Notes under the pieces: model-generated
What the model was told of the DNA's origin: nothing
Databases searched by the model: none
Seen by the model: only the letters and a program-made list of their open reading frames with translations
Made by a program: the position numbers and the translations under genes
In this document: positions 45,030-55,447 of the stretch, one piece after another
Position numbering within the stretch: the stretch's first letter is position 1
Layout: every line of letters begins with the position of its first letter
NCBI RefSeq assembly: GCF_002002725.1
Contig: NZ_MUNW01000083.1
Location: 24,017 to 88,016 of the forward strand
Reading direction: 5' to 3'
Source of the DNA: Sinorhizobium sp. A49
GTDB lineage: Bacteria > Pseudomonadota > Alphaproteobacteria > Rhizobiales > Rhizobiaceae
DNA: 64,000 bases

Positions 45030-45428
45030 GCGGCATTACCGCTGGTGCCGTTGCCGCGGACCGCGTGTCACCTGTGTCGTTCCGGTCGCCGGCATCGCCG
45101 TTTGCGTGTAGCCCCCGACGCTCAAGGTCTCCATAGGCATACGTTTCTCGACGCGGTGCAGCCCCGTGAAGGTCAACAGATCGACCTCAAGCCGTTATGC
45201 AATTATTTCATAGCCCCTGAAATTCTATGCATTGGCGAGCCGCTTGCCTTTTCTCTAGCATCCCCAGTTGCACAACTTGTGGCCGATCAAAGCGGCGCAC
45301 CGGAATGGATGAAGATCCGGTTTCGGCGCGCACCTGGTGCGGGCGGGAGACACGGGTTTGTGCCGAAAGCGAGGTTTGCAATGGGCCTTGCTTTGCATTG
45401 CAGCGACGGCCGAGGGGAGGAGCCTTTA
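45030..45428. other. Intergenic region before the amidohydrolase gene
   Basis: About 400 bases open in several frames, but none has gene-like composition. An in-frame upstream extension of the amidohydrolase is open through this region but has no conserved start. The promoter for the amidohydrolase/Dpp cluster is expected here. Confidence 0.4.
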
Positions 45429-47066
45429 ATGCCAGCGGGACAGAGTTTTCATGCCGACAGGATCGTGCACAATGGTGTGATCTGGTGCGGCCTCGCCGAG
45501 GGCGTCGTCGAGGCCCTGGCGATCTGGCAGGGCAAGATCCTGGCAACCGGCACCAGACAGGAAATGGAAGCCTATCGGGGCGAGCGGACCGAGCTTCTCG
45601 ACCTTAAGGGGCAATTCGCGACCCCGGGCCTCAACGACGCACATCTGCACCTGATTTCTGTCGGTCTGACGTTGAACTGGGTCGATGCGACGCCGCAGGC
45701 TGCCCCCACTCTCGAAAGCCTGCTGGCGGCAATCAAGCAGCAGGCCGAAAGCACGCCACCCGGCACCTGGATCAGGGCACGCGGTTACGACCAGACCAAG
45801 CTCGACACCGGTCGCCACCCGCGTCGCGCCGAACTCGATGCGGTTGCGCCGAACCATCCCGTCATGGTGGTGCGCGCCTGCGGGCATGTGTCGATCTTCA
45901 ATTCGGAAGCATTTCGTCTTGCCGGCGTCGACGAGACCACGGCCGTGCCGGAAGGTGGCCTGATCGAACAGGTCGCCGGCGCACTGACCGGTCTTGTTGC
46001 GGAGAATGCGCAAGGGCTGGTGCGCGCCGCGATCCCGAAAGCCTCGACCGACGAGATGATCGATGCGATCGAGAGCGGCGGCAATCTGCTTCTGTCGTAC
46101 GGCATCACCAGCATCATGGATGCGGCCGTCGGCCAGGTCGCGGGCTTCGACGAGATCAAGGCCTACAACCTGGCTAAGCTCCACAACAGGCTGCCGGTGC
46201 GCACCTGGCTGGTGCTTCTCGGCGATCCCAAGGTCTCGATCGTGCCGCAGAGCTACGAGGCCGGTCTCGTTTCCGGTGTTGGCGACGACATGCTGAAAGT
46301 CGGCGCCGTCAAGATTTTCCTCGACGGTTCGGCCGGTGGTCGCACTGCCTGGATGAGCAGCCCTTATCTCGGCGAAGACCACAACACCGGCGTCCAGATC
46401 CTTTCCGATGCGGAACTCGAGGCGATGGTGCTCGACGCCCACGCCAAGGGCTACCAACTGGCCTGCCATGCCATCGGCGACGCAGCGATCGATCAGCTGA
46501 TCACGGCCTACGAGAAGGCGCTCGACGCGATCCCGGATGCCGATCGCCGTCACCGGATCGAGCATTGCGGCTTTTCCAGCGACGCGCAGCACCGCCGCAT
46601 GGTGGAGGCCGGCATCTATCCCTGTCCGCAACAGGTGTTCATCTACGACTTCGGTGACGCATACGTCTCCGTGCTCGGCGAGGAGCGGGCGCTGTCGAGC
46701 TATCCCTTGAAGACCTGGAAGGAACTGGGCTTGAAGCCTGCAACCGGCAGCGATGCGCCGGTCTGTCACCCCAATCCGTTCCCCAACATCTACAGCATGC
46801 TGACGCGCAAGACTGCCAAGGGCACGGTGATGGATGCGCGCGAATGCGTCAGCATCGAGGAGGCTCTGCAGGTCTACACCGAATTTGGCGCGTTCTCACA
46901 GAAACTCGAAACGGTCAAGGGACGGCTCGTGCCCGGACAGCTTGCCGATATCGCGGTGTTCTCCAGGAACATGCTGACGGCGAGCCCCGAAGACATCCTC
47001 AACGACACGCGCTGCACCCTGGCGATCCGGGGCGGCGAGGTGGTCTTCGAGCGACTGAACGCCTGA
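45429..47066 (+). CDS. YtcJ-type amidohydrolase (Amidohydro_3)
   Basis: A 545-residue metal-dependent hydrolase from the ATG at 45429, with GGAGGAG upstream. The metal motif NDAHLHLISVG is near residue 70. Further family features are the conserved CGHVSIFNSEAF, VKIFLDGSAGGRTAWM (a carbamylated-Lys-like position), ACHAIGDAAIDQ, RIEHCGF and SDAPVCHPNPFPNIYSMLTRK with the catalytic Asp. YtcJ/NfdA-like enzymes hydrolyse N-substituted amides and formamides. No signal peptide is visible. It precedes a Dpp-type transporter on the same strand, so it may process an imported amide or peptide (inference). Confidence 0.85.
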   Translation: MPAGQSFHADRIVHNGVIWCGLAEGVVEALAIWQGKILATGTRQEMEAYRGERTELLDLKGQFATPGLNDAHLHLISVGLTLNWVDATPQAAPTLESLLAAIKQQAESTPPGTWIRARGYDQTKLDTGRHPRRAELDAVAPNHPVMVVRACGHVSIFNSEAFRLAGVDETTAVPEGGLIEQVAGALTGLVAENAQGLVRAAIPKASTDEMIDAIESGGNLLLSYGITSIMDAAVGQVAGFDEIKAYNLAKLHNRLPVRTWLVLLGDPKVSIVPQSYEAGLVSGVGDDMLKVGAVKIFLDGSAGGRTAWMSSPYLGEDHNTGVQILSDAELEAMVLDAHAKGYQLACHAIGDAAIDQLITAYEKALDAIPDADRRHRIEHCGFSSDAQHRRMVEAGIYPCPQQVFIYDFGDAYVSVLGEERALSSYPLKTWKELGLKPATGSDAPVCHPNPFPNIYSMLTRKTAKGTVMDARECVSIEEALQVYTEFGAFSQKLETVKGRLVPGQLADIAVFSRNMLTASPEDILNDTRCTLAIRGGEVVFERLNA

Positions 47067-47184
47067 CAATGGCGGACCGGGCCGCGGTGTGCGGCTCCAT
47101 GCATCTCAGCCGATCCGGGAGGTCGGGTGAGATCGCGATCTTGTTCATCCATGAGCAGAACAACACATGGGGAGGAATACGGGA

Positions 47185-48786
47185 ATGATGAAGAAAATAG
47201 CATTGCTTTCGACACTGACGGCGGCGTTGCTGGCCGGCGTGGCGTCCGTCCATGCGGCCGACGCGCCGCGGGCCGGCGGAACGGTCAACTTCGTGGCGCC
47301 CTATGGCGATAGCTTCTCGACGCTCGACATCCAGGCGTCGCCACAGACCCAGGACGAATTCTACGCCAAGGCGATCCATCGCACGCTTTACGATTGGGAC
47401 GCGGACAAGAACGTGCCAGTGCTGGCGCTTGCGACCGACGTCGACATCTCGGCCGACAAGCTTGTCTATACCTACAAGCTGCGCCAGGACGCTTTCTTCC
47501 ACAACGGCAAGCAGATGACGGCGGATGACATCATCGCGAGTTTCACTCGCATGGCCGACCCGGCCAAGGCCTATCCGCCCTCGCGCTACATCGCCAACAT
47601 CAAGGGCGGCGCCGACTATATGGGCGGCAAGGCCGAGGCGATTTCCGGCCTAAAGAAGGTCGACGATTTCACGCTGGAAGTAACGCTGACCGATCCCGTC
47701 GATCCGGCCTTCCTGTTCATGCGCAACAACACCGCAATCTACCCGGCAGGCGAGGCCGACAAGGAAGGTTTCGCCAGCCACCCGATCGGTCTTGGGCCCT
47801 ACAAGTTCGCCGAATACGTGCCCGGCTCCCGGCTGACGGTCGAGAAATGGGAGAAATACTACGAGAAGGACAAGCCTTACGCCGACAAGATCAACATCCT
47901 GATCATGGGCGACGCTTCGGCGCGCGACGTTGCCTTCCGCAACAAGGAGATCGACGTCTCCGTCCTCGGGCCGTCGCAATACGTCGCCTATCAGGCCGAT
48001 CCGGAACTGTCGAAGGGCCTGCTTGAAGTCGCCGAAGTCTACACCCGCTATGTCGGCTTCAACCTCGATTTCGAACCGTTCAAGGACAAGCGCGTCCGCC
48101 AGGCCTTCAACTATGCCATCAATGCCGACCTGATCATCAAGCGGCTGGCCAAGGACAAGGCCTATCGGGCAAGCGGCTGGTTGCCGACCTCGTCGCCGGC
48201 CTATGACAAGGACGCCCAGCCCTATGCCTACGATCCGGAGAAGGCCAAGGCGCTGCTCGCCGAGGCAGGCTACGCCGATGGCTTCGATGTCGAGCTGACG
48301 GCGACCCAGAACGAAAGCTGGGGTCTGACGATCGTCGAAGCGATCATCCCGATGCTGGAAAAAGTCGGTATCCGGGTGAAAGCAAAGCCGGTCGAAGCTT
48401 CGGTGCTGTCCGAAGTCGTGCCGGCTGGTGATTTCCAGTCCTTCATGTGGTCGTCGGAAAGCGGTCCTGATGCCTTGACGGCGATGCAGTGCTTCTATTC
48501 CAAGACATCGCAGGCGGCGTGCAACTACCAGAAGTTCGCAAACGCCGACTTCGACAAGCTGTTCGAGGCCGCCAAGGTCGCCAAGACGCCGGAAGAAAAG
48601 AACGACCTGCTGCGCAAGGCCAACAACCTCGTTCAGGAAGAAGCGCCGGTCTGGTTCTTCAACTACAACAAGGCTGTCATGGCCTACCAACCCTGGCTGC
48701 ACGGTCTGCAGCCGAACTCCGCCGAACTGGCAATCCAGTCCTATGAAAAGCTCTGGGTGGACGAAACCGTTCCAGCCGGACGTTGA
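47185..48786 (+). CDS. Dipeptide/oligopeptide ABC transporter substrate-binding protein
   Basis: A 533-residue SBP_bac_5 protein. GGGAGGAAT precedes ATGATG (either Met may start). The signal peptide ends near VHA-ADAPRAGG. Typical segments follow: FYAKAIHRTLYDWDADKNVPVLALATD, YKLRQDAFFHNGKQMTADDIIASFTRM, IGLGPYKFAEYVPGSRLTVEKWEKYY and VRQAFNYAINADLIIKR. It collects peptides, opines or similar amide solutes in the periplasm. A strong hairpin after its stop separates it from the permease genes, so it is likely made in excess over the membrane parts. Confidence 0.9.
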   Translation: MMKKIALLSTLTAALLAGVASVHAADAPRAGGTVNFVAPYGDSFSTLDIQASPQTQDEFYAKAIHRTLYDWDADKNVPVLALATDVDISADKLVYTYKLRQDAFFHNGKQMTADDIIASFTRMADPAKAYPPSRYIANIKGGADYMGGKAEAISGLKKVDDFTLEVTLTDPVDPAFLFMRNNTAIYPAGEADKEGFASHPIGLGPYKFAEYVPGSRLTVEKWEKYYEKDKPYADKINILIMGDASARDVAFRNKEIDVSVLGPSQYVAYQADPELSKGLLEVAEVYTRYVGFNLDFEPFKDKRVRQAFNYAINADLIIKRLAKDKAYRASGWLPTSSPAYDKDAQPYAYDPEKAKALLAEAGYADGFDVELTATQNESWGLTIVEAIIPMLEKVGIRVKAKPVEASVLSEVVPAGDFQSFMWSSESGPDALTAMQCFYSKTSQAACNYQKFANADFDKLFEAAKVAKTPEEKNDLLRKANNLVQEEAPVWFFNYNKAVMAYQPWLHGLQPNSAELAIQSYEKLWVDETVPAGR

Positions 48787-48793
48787 TGGAGAC

Positions 48794-48821
48794 GCCCCGA
48801 TACCGTCTGCGGTATCGGGGC
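48794..48821 (+). terminator. Stem-loop terminator/attenuator after the peptide-binding protein gene
   Basis: GCCCCGATACCG and CGGTATCGGGGC form a perfect 12-bp stem with a TCTG loop, followed by TCTTTCC. It starts eight bases past the stop. It probably attenuates read-through into the permease and ATPase genes. Confidence 0.7.
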
Positions 48822-48859
48822 TCTTTCCATTGGCATCTGGCACATGTTGCGGCCGTTTG

Positions 48860-48877
48860 CGTAAGTAAAAACTTACG
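48860..48877 (+). promoter_or_regulatory. Inverted repeat before the Dpp-type permease genes
   Basis: CGTAAGT-AAAA-ACTTACG is a perfect 7-bp inverted repeat with a 4-base spacer, in the 195-base gap between binding protein and permease genes. It could be an operator of a secondary promoter or an mRNA hairpin. No nearby regulator gene points to a binder. Confidence 0.4.
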
Positions 48878-48981
48878 ATGTTTCGACCGGCCGAGATAAG
48901 CTGGCGGGAAAGGCACTACCGGCCGCACCGGAGAGTTATCGCCCGCGCATCCGTGGATGGGCGCGGCGAGGGGGGAAATGA

Positions 48982-49917
48982 ATGCTTCAATTCGTCGTGC
49001 GCCGCACCTTGCAGGTGATCCCGACCATCATCGCAGTATCCCTGTTGATCTTCGTGATCTTCAGCGTTGTCCCGGGCAGCATCGCCACCAGTCTGACGGC
49101 AAATGGCAAGGGCGGCGGCGACCCGAAGATCGTCGAGAAGATGACGCGCGAATTCGGTCTCGACCAGCCGCTCTACGTGCGGTTCGGTTCGTATCTGTCC
49201 GATCTTGCGAGGTTCGACCTCGGGACGTCGTTCCGCAGCCGCCAGCCGGTCGCGCATCTGATCGGCGAGCGTATGTGGCCGACCTTGAAGCTTGCCTTCG
49301 CGGCGATGGCGATCGCGATGTTCGTCGGCGTGCCGCTCGGCTTCATCGCCGCCTTGAAGCCGGGCAGCGTCATCGACACGCTGACGATGATCGGGGCTAT
49401 CTCGGGCCTGTCGTTGCCGCAGTTCTGGCTGGGTTTGCTCGGCATGTATCTGTTCGCGCTGACGCTCGGCTGGTTGCCGAGCTTCGGCTACGGTGATGGC
49501 GGCATGACGAACCTGATCCTGCCGGCGTTGACGCTCGGCGTCGCGCCGATGGCACTGTTGGCGCGTACCACGCGCGCCGCCGTGCTCGACGTGATGAACG
49601 CCGACTTCATCCGGACCGCCCGTGCCAAGGGCATGAACGGCTTTCGCCTCGTCACCTGGCACGTCGTTCGCAACGTGCTCGTGCTGATCATCACCACGAT
49701 CGGCCTGCAGTTCGGCTCGATGATGGGCCAGGCTGTGGTGGTCGAGAAGTTGTTCTCCTGGCCGGGACTGGGGTCATTGCTGGTCGACAGCGTCAGCCTG
49801 CGCGACATCCCGGTGGTTCAGGGCGCGATCCTCGTCATCGTTCTCTGGTTCCTGCTGATCAACACCATCGTCGATATTCTTTACGCGGTCATCGATCCGC
49901 GTATCAGCCACGGATAG
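48982..49917 (+). CDS. Peptide-type ABC transporter permease, DppB-like
   Basis: A 311-residue permease with six membrane helices. It opens with the typical MLQFVVRRTLQVIPTIIAVSLLIF and carries the cytoplasmic loop ...DVMNADFIRTARAKGMNGFRLVTWHVVRNVL. GAGGGGGGAA precedes the ATG. It pairs with the DppC-like protein encoded four bases after it. Confidence 0.92.
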   Translation: MLQFVVRRTLQVIPTIIAVSLLIFVIFSVVPGSIATSLTANGKGGGDPKIVEKMTREFGLDQPLYVRFGSYLSDLARFDLGTSFRSRQPVAHLIGERMWPTLKLAFAAMAIAMFVGVPLGFIAALKPGSVIDTLTMIGAISGLSLPQFWLGLLGMYLFALTLGWLPSFGYGDGGMTNLILPALTLGVAPMALLARTTRAAVLDVMNADFIRTARAKGMNGFRLVTWHVVRNVLVLIITTIGLQFGSMMGQAVVVEKLFSWPGLGSLLVDSVSLRDIPVVQGAILVIVLWFLLINTIVDILYAVIDPRISHG

Positions 49918-49921
49918 ATCC

Positions 49922-50743
49922 ATGAGACTAAGGCTCAATCTCTTCATCGGTGGCGTCCTCTGCATCGTCATCATCTCGGCGGCGCTGTTGGCGCCTTGGC
50001 TCGCACCGACCGATCCCGTGCTCGACGCTGACCTGATGAATGCAGAACTGCCGCCGGACGCGCAGTTCTGGTTCGGCACCGACGCGCAAGGCCGTGACGT
50101 TCTCAGCCGCATTCTCTATGGCGCCCGCATCTCGCTTGCCGTCGGCATCGGCTCGCAGGTTATCAACACGCTAATCGGTCTGGCGCTCGGCATTTCGGCC
50201 GGCTATTTCGGCGGCTGGTGGGATGATTTCGTCACCGGGTTGACCAACCTAATGCTGGCGATCCCCAGCCTGATCTTCGCGCTCGCCATCATGGCGATCC
50301 TCGGTCCCGGCCTTTCCAGCCTGCTGATTGCGCTCGGTCTTACCAACTGGTCATGGACCTGTCGCATCGCGCGAAGCTCGGCGCTGTCCTTGAAGAAGCA
50401 GGGCTATGTCCAGGCGGCCAAGACGCTCGGTTACGGCGACATCCGCATCATGATCACGCAGATCCTGCCCAACATGATCGGCCCGATCCTGGTGATCGGG
50501 ACGCTCGGCATGGGCGATGCGATCCTTGCGGAAGCAGCACTTTCCTATCTCGGTCTCGGCATCAAGCCGCCGTTCCCGAGCTGGGGAAACATGTTGACAG
50601 ACGCCCGCGAACTCATCGTGATCGCGCCCTGGGCAGCAATTTTTCCGGGGCTGGCGATCTTCGTCACCGTCCTCGGGCTCAATCTTTTCGGCGACGGCCT
50701 GCGCGACTGGCTGGACCCGCATATGAGGGCGCGCCAGCTATGA
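49922..50743 (+). CDS. Peptide-type ABC transporter permease, DppC-like
   Basis: A 273-residue permease. An N-terminal helix is followed by the periplasmic FGTDAQGRDVLSRILYGARISLAVG segment diagnostic of the DppC/OppC group, then the loop KKQGYVQAAKTLGYGDIRIMITQILPNM and NLFGDGLRDWLDPHM at the C-terminus. It overlaps the DppD-like gene by four bases (ATGA). Confidence 0.92.
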   Translation: MRLRLNLFIGGVLCIVIISAALLAPWLAPTDPVLDADLMNAELPPDAQFWFGTDAQGRDVLSRILYGARISLAVGIGSQVINTLIGLALGISAGYFGGWWDDFVTGLTNLMLAIPSLIFALAIMAILGPGLSSLLIALGLTNWSWTCRIARSSALSLKKQGYVQAAKTLGYGDIRIMITQILPNMIGPILVIGTLGMGDAILAEAALSYLGLGIKPPFPSWGNMLTDARELIVIAPWAAIFPGLAIFVTVLGLNLFGDGLRDWLDPHMRARQL

Positions 50744-51709
50744 CGGACAATTTGCTTGAAGTCAGGGATCTGCGGCTCGATATCGTGTCGGGCAAAGTCA
50801 GCCACAACGTCGTCGACAATGTGTCGTTCTCGATCGGACGCGGTGAAGCCTATGGGCTGGTGGGTGAATCGGGTTGCGGCAAGAGCATCACCGCGCTTTC
50901 TATCATCGGCCTCCTGCGCAAACCGCTCGCCGTGACCGGCGGCGCGTTGATGTTCAACGGCCGCGATCTGCGGGAGCTTTCGAAACGCGAGCTGCGGCGG
51001 CTTCGCGGCGAGAAGATCGCCATGATCTTCCAGGAGCCGATGACGGCACTGAACCCCCTGTCGCCGGTCGGCCGGCAGATCGCCGAGATGTTCGTGCTGC
51101 ACAAGGGTGCAACCTGGAAGGAAGCCGAAAAGCTGGCGATCGAGGCGCTCGGCAACGTCCAGGTGCCGGCGCCGGAAGAGCGGGTGAAGGCCTATCCGCA
51201 CCAGATGTCCGGCGGCATGCGGCAGCGGGTGATGATCGCCATTGCGCTTGCCTGCAACCCGGACCTTTTGATCGCCGACGAACCGACGACGGCGCTTGAT
51301 GTGACGGTCCAGGCCGAGATCCTCAAGCTGGTGAAGGAACTTTGCACCGCGCGTGGCACATCCGTCCTGATGATCAGCCATGACCTGGGCGTGATTGCCA
51401 ACATGTGCAACAGGGTCGGCATCATGTATGCCGGGCGCCTGGTGGAAGAGCGGCCGGTCGCGGACCTGTTTCTCCATCCGGCCCATCCCTACACCGACGG
51501 TCTGCTCAAATCGCTGCCACAGCTCGGTTCCCGTCGGCTGGAAGGGCGAAAGCGCCTGCGGGAGATCGAAGGCACTGTTCCCTCGATTGCCAGCTTTCCT
51601 CTGGGCTGTCGCTTTCAGCCGCGCTGCCACAGGGCAACGTCTGTCTGTTCCGCCGAAATTCCATCTGCATCTGCCCTCAGCCATGATGGCTTCGTGAAGT
51701 GTTTCAACC

Positions 51710-51720
<11 letters not shown>
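50740..51720 (+). CDS. Peptide-type ABC transporter ATP-binding protein, DppD-like
   Basis: A 326-residue ATPase with Walker [10 protein letters not shown] at about 41-49, Q-loop [13 protein letters not shown], signature [12 protein letters not shown], Walker [14 protein letters not shown] and H-loop [10 protein letters not shown]. The oligopeptide-type C-terminus carries the Cys cluster [15 protein letters not shown]. The start is the ATG that overlaps the DppC stop. It works as a heterodimer with the next ATPase. Confidence 0.92.
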
Positions 51721-52681
<961 letters not shown>

Positions 52682-53040
52682 GCCGGTTTTTACCGAAGGG
52701 CTGCGCACCGGGGTGAAAGCGGCCCATACCCGTGCCAGTACGGCGAGCCGGAAGTGTACGCGCTTGGGGCGATCAGTCGCAGTCGAAGGCTCGTGTTGAG
52801 ACCCCCGTCTACGGTGCGTTTTCTGCCCGGCACCATGTGCATGCCGGCGACCAGGATGGCCGTGCGTTCCTCCACGCGCAGGAAACGGGTGGTGCATTTC
52901 CTGGTTCTCGCTCAAGCTGACCTGATGCCGCCACTCGTGAGAGCGGCGGTCGTCACGGCGATCGTGTCGCGCTCTGCGTGATCCGGCCGCACCATGGTCT
53001 CGCTTTCGGACGCAGACGCGATCCGGGGAACTCTTCCGGC
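52682..53040. other. Intergenic region after the Dpp-type operon
   Basis: About 360 bases with no supported gene. Short open frames here lack ribosome sites and family features. The promoter for the AlkB cluster should lie near its right end. Confidence 0.4.
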
Positions 53041-53706
53041 ATGCAAACCAATCATCGCCCGCTTCAGAACCGTGTGACACCATTCGGCGAGATTGTCGCC
53101 ATGGCGCAGCGCGGCCTGTTCACCGGCAATCGAGGTATCATCCACGACCCCGCGACGAAGACCCTGTTGAGGCGACGATGGTCGTCGAAGGCGTGGCTGA
53201 TCTGCGCCTGCGACTATGGGGTTCGCCGACGAGATGTCATGGCCGGGCGAAGCTGGACCGAGCTCTTCTTTCTCGATGAGGCCGTGGCGCTGGCGGCCGG
53301 CCATCGTCCCTGCTTCTTCTGCAGGCGCGAGGCGGCCCTTGGCTTCCGGGCCGCCTGGGCCGGCGGCTCAAAGACGGTACCATCGGCGGGAGAACTCGAT
53401 GCGGTGCTGCACGATGAGAGGCAGTCTCGCGGACAGAAACGCGTCCATCCTCTGCCGTCGCCCGCCGCCGATCTGCCCGCCGCCGATCTGCCCGACGGAA
53501 CGGTGGCGGTGGCAGCGGGTGCCGCATTTACGGTCGCCTCCGGGCGCTACTTCCGTTGGACCGAAACCGGCTATCTCGAGCCGGAACCAGACATTGTCGC
53601 CGAAGGCGTGCTGACGCCACCCTCTACCGTCAGTGCGCTTCGGGCCGGGTATCGCCCGGTCCTGCATCCCGATATCGCCAAATTTCTCTCCGGATCGCCA
53701 TCATGA
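53041..53706 (+). CDS. Conserved-looking protein of unknown function upstream of alkB
   Basis: A 221-residue protein I do not recognise. It begins QNRVTPFGEIVAMAQRGLFTGNRGIIHDPATKTLLRRRWSSKAWLICACDY, which looks well ordered and conserved. It contains 'GHRPCFFCRREAALGF', a CxxC pair that could bind metal, and has a proline/alanine-rich linker (PAADLPAADLP) near residue 148. The C-terminal part reads 'VSALRAGYRPVLHPDI'. No signal peptide or membrane helix is present. Its stop overlaps the alkB start, so the two are cotranslated, which links it to alkylation repair or nucleic-acid handling (inference). GGGGAACTC is a weak ribosome site. Confidence 0.75.
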   Translation: MQTNHRPLQNRVTPFGEIVAMAQRGLFTGNRGIIHDPATKTLLRRRWSSKAWLICACDYGVRRRDVMAGRSWTELFFLDEAVALAAGHRPCFFCRREAALGFRAAWAGGSKTVPSAGELDAVLHDERQSRGQKRVHPLPSPAADLPAADLPDGTVAVAAGAAFTVASGRYFRWTETGYLEPEPDIVAEGVLTPPSTVSALRAGYRPVLHPDIAKFLSGSPS

Positions 53707-54350
53707 CCGACCTTTTCACAAGGCTCGTTGTCGATCCATCGCGCGAAGCCGTGGCCGAAGGAGCGATCTTGCTCCGCGGCTTCGCGCTGTCCTTCGAAGA
53801 TCGGGTTCTGCCGGCACTGCGTTCGGTCATCGAGCAGGCGCCGTTCCGGCACATGGTGACACCGGGCGGGTACACGATGTCAGTCGCCATGACCAATTGC
53901 GGTGCCGCGGGTTGGGTCACCGATCGAAGCGGATATCGCTACGACAGGCACGACCCGGAAACCGCCAGGCCTTGGCCGGCCCTGCCGTCGTCCTTTCTCG
54001 ACCTTGCCATCGCTGCGGCGAAGGAGGCGGGCTACGCCGATTTCCGGCCTGATGTTTGCCTGATCAATCGGTACGAACCGGGCGCAAAGCTTTCGCTCCA
54101 TCAGGACAAGGATGAGCGCGATTACGCCCACCCGATCGTCTCGGTGTCGCTCGGTCTTCCCGCCACGTTCCAGTTCGGCGGGCCGAACCGCATTGATCCT
54201 ATTCGCAAATACGCTCTGCGCCACGGCGATGCAGTGGTCTGGGGCGGGCAGTCGCGCCTGTTCTATCACGGGATCACCGAGCTCAAGGACGGCGACCATG
54301 AGATCCTGGGGCGAATGCGCATCAACCTGACCTTCCGGCGCGCTCTTTGA
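53703..54350 (+). CDS. alkB: Alpha-ketoglutarate-dependent DNA repair dioxygenase AlkB
   Basis: A 215-residue protein matching E. coli AlkB in length and motif spacing. The Fe(II) ligands are H133 and D135 (SLHQDKDERD) and H189 (LFYHGI), and 2-oxoglutarate is held by R206 and R212 in MRINLTFRR. The nucleotide-recognition lid contains the typical TPGGYTMSVAMTNCG and RYDRHDPETARPWPALP. It oxidatively removes methyl groups from 1-methyladenine and 3-methylcytosine. It is coupled to the unknown gene upstream; no ada gene is beside it. Confidence 0.93.
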   Translation: MTDLFTRLVVDPSREAVAEGAILLRGFALSFEDRVLPALRSVIEQAPFRHMVTPGGYTMSVAMTNCGAAGWVTDRSGYRYDRHDPETARPWPALPSSFLDLAIAAAKEAGYADFRPDVCLINRYEPGAKLSLHQDKDERDYAHPIVSVSLGLPATFQFGGPNRIDPIRKYALRHGDAVVWGGQSRLFYHGITELKDGDHEILGRMRINLTFRRAL

Positions 54351-54375
54351 GGATCCTCGGGCCCGCCCCGCCGGG

Positions 54376-54567
54376 ATGATGATGCTTCTGTTGAAGAAAA
54401 ACGCCGTCGAATTGAATGCAAGAACCAGAGCCCGGCCAGGGCGCGAGATCGCTCGCCTCCTTGGGCCGGCCAGCAAAGGAGTTAGCCGGATGAACGTGAT
54501 CAATGGACACTGCCGGGATGTGGGACGCCACGCCGCGCCAATCGGCATGAAGGAGGTGACGCCATGA
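54376..54567 (+). CDS. Small open frame between alkB and the 2OG oxygenase gene
   Basis: A 63-codon frame (MMMLLLKKNAVELNARTRARPG...) whose stop overlaps the start of the next gene as ATGA. It has no clear ribosome site of its own and an Arg-rich, low-information sequence. A leader peptide that couples translation is possible, but chance is at least as likely. Confidence 0.2.
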   Translation: MMMLLLKKNAVELNARTRARPGREIARLLGPASKGVSRMNVINGHCRDVGRHAAPIGMKEVTP

Positions 54568-55313
54568 ACCCGCGTGCCATGACGGTCCTTTCGGATGCGG
54601 CTGAGCATCCTTTGGAAGCACGCGTCGCAGCCTATGATTGGCAGGCGATTTCGAGCGAGTTGGACGGGTTTGGTTGCGGCGTTCTGGAAAAGCTTCTGTC
54701 CGTGGAGGAGTGCCGGCGGATTTCAGCGCTTTATAGCCAGGAACAGCACTTCCGCAGCCATATCCACATGGCCCGGCACGGTTTCGGCAAAGGCGAATAT
54801 CGCTACTTCAAATACCCACTGCCGGACCTGCTCAGCGGTCTTCGCACCGCACTCTATCCGCGTCTAGCCGAGGTCGCCAATCAATGGAACGGCCGCATGG
54901 GAATTGAAGAACGATACCCTGCTAAGCACGCGGACTTCCTCCGCCAGTGTCATGACGCCGGCCAGACGCGGCCGACGCCGCTGTTGCTGCAATATGTCCC
55001 CGGTGATTTCAATTGTCTGCATCAGGATCTCTACGGCGATCTTGCCTTTCCGATCCAGGTGGCGATCCTGCTGTCGGAGCCGGGGGAGGATTTTACCGGC
55101 GGCGAATTCGTGCTGACGGAGCAGCGGCCGCGCATGCAAAGCCGGGTCGAGGTCGTTCCCCTTCGCCAGGGCGATGCCGTTGCCTTTGCGGTTCATAACC
55201 GTCCGGTGCAGGGCACGAAAGGCAACTACCGCGTCAACCTTCGCCACGGCGTCAGCCGTATTCGATCCGGCCTGCGCCACACCGCCGGCATCATCTTTCA
55301 CGACGCAAAATAG
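54564..55313 (+). CDS. 2OG-Fe(II) oxygenase family protein
   Basis: A 249-residue protein with AAGGAGGTGAC upstream, the strongest ribosome site in this region. Iron ligands are H153 and D155 (FNCLHQDLYGD) and H211 (AVHNRP), with R223 or R227 (GNYRVNLRHGVSRI) for 2-oxoglutarate. The sequence ERYPAKHADFLRQCHDAGQTRPTPLLLQYVPGDFN is typical of a family commonly found beside alkB or ada in proteobacteria. Its substrate is not established; co-location suggests oxidative repair of alkylated nucleic acid or protein. Confidence 0.85.
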   Translation: MNPRAMTVLSDAAEHPLEARVAAYDWQAISSELDGFGCGVLEKLLSVEECRRISALYSQEQHFRSHIHMARHGFGKGEYRYFKYPLPDLLSGLRTALYPRLAEVANQWNGRMGIEERYPAKHADFLRQCHDAGQTRPTPLLLQYVPGDFNCLHQDLYGDLAFPIQVAILLSEPGEDFTGGEFVLTEQRPRMQSRVEVVPLRQGDAVAFAVHNRPVQGTKGNYRVNLRHGVSRIRSGLRHTAGIIFHDAK

Positions 55314-55447
55314 CGTGGTTCGCACCGCCGCATTCAAAGTGGGGTCAGCACCCCTCACTCTTGGGCGGAGGGCCTGTTCGAGATCTGCGGATTGGTGCCG
55401 CCGCACGTCGATGCGTCGGGTGCGCGATGCTTTCACAGAAACACGCT

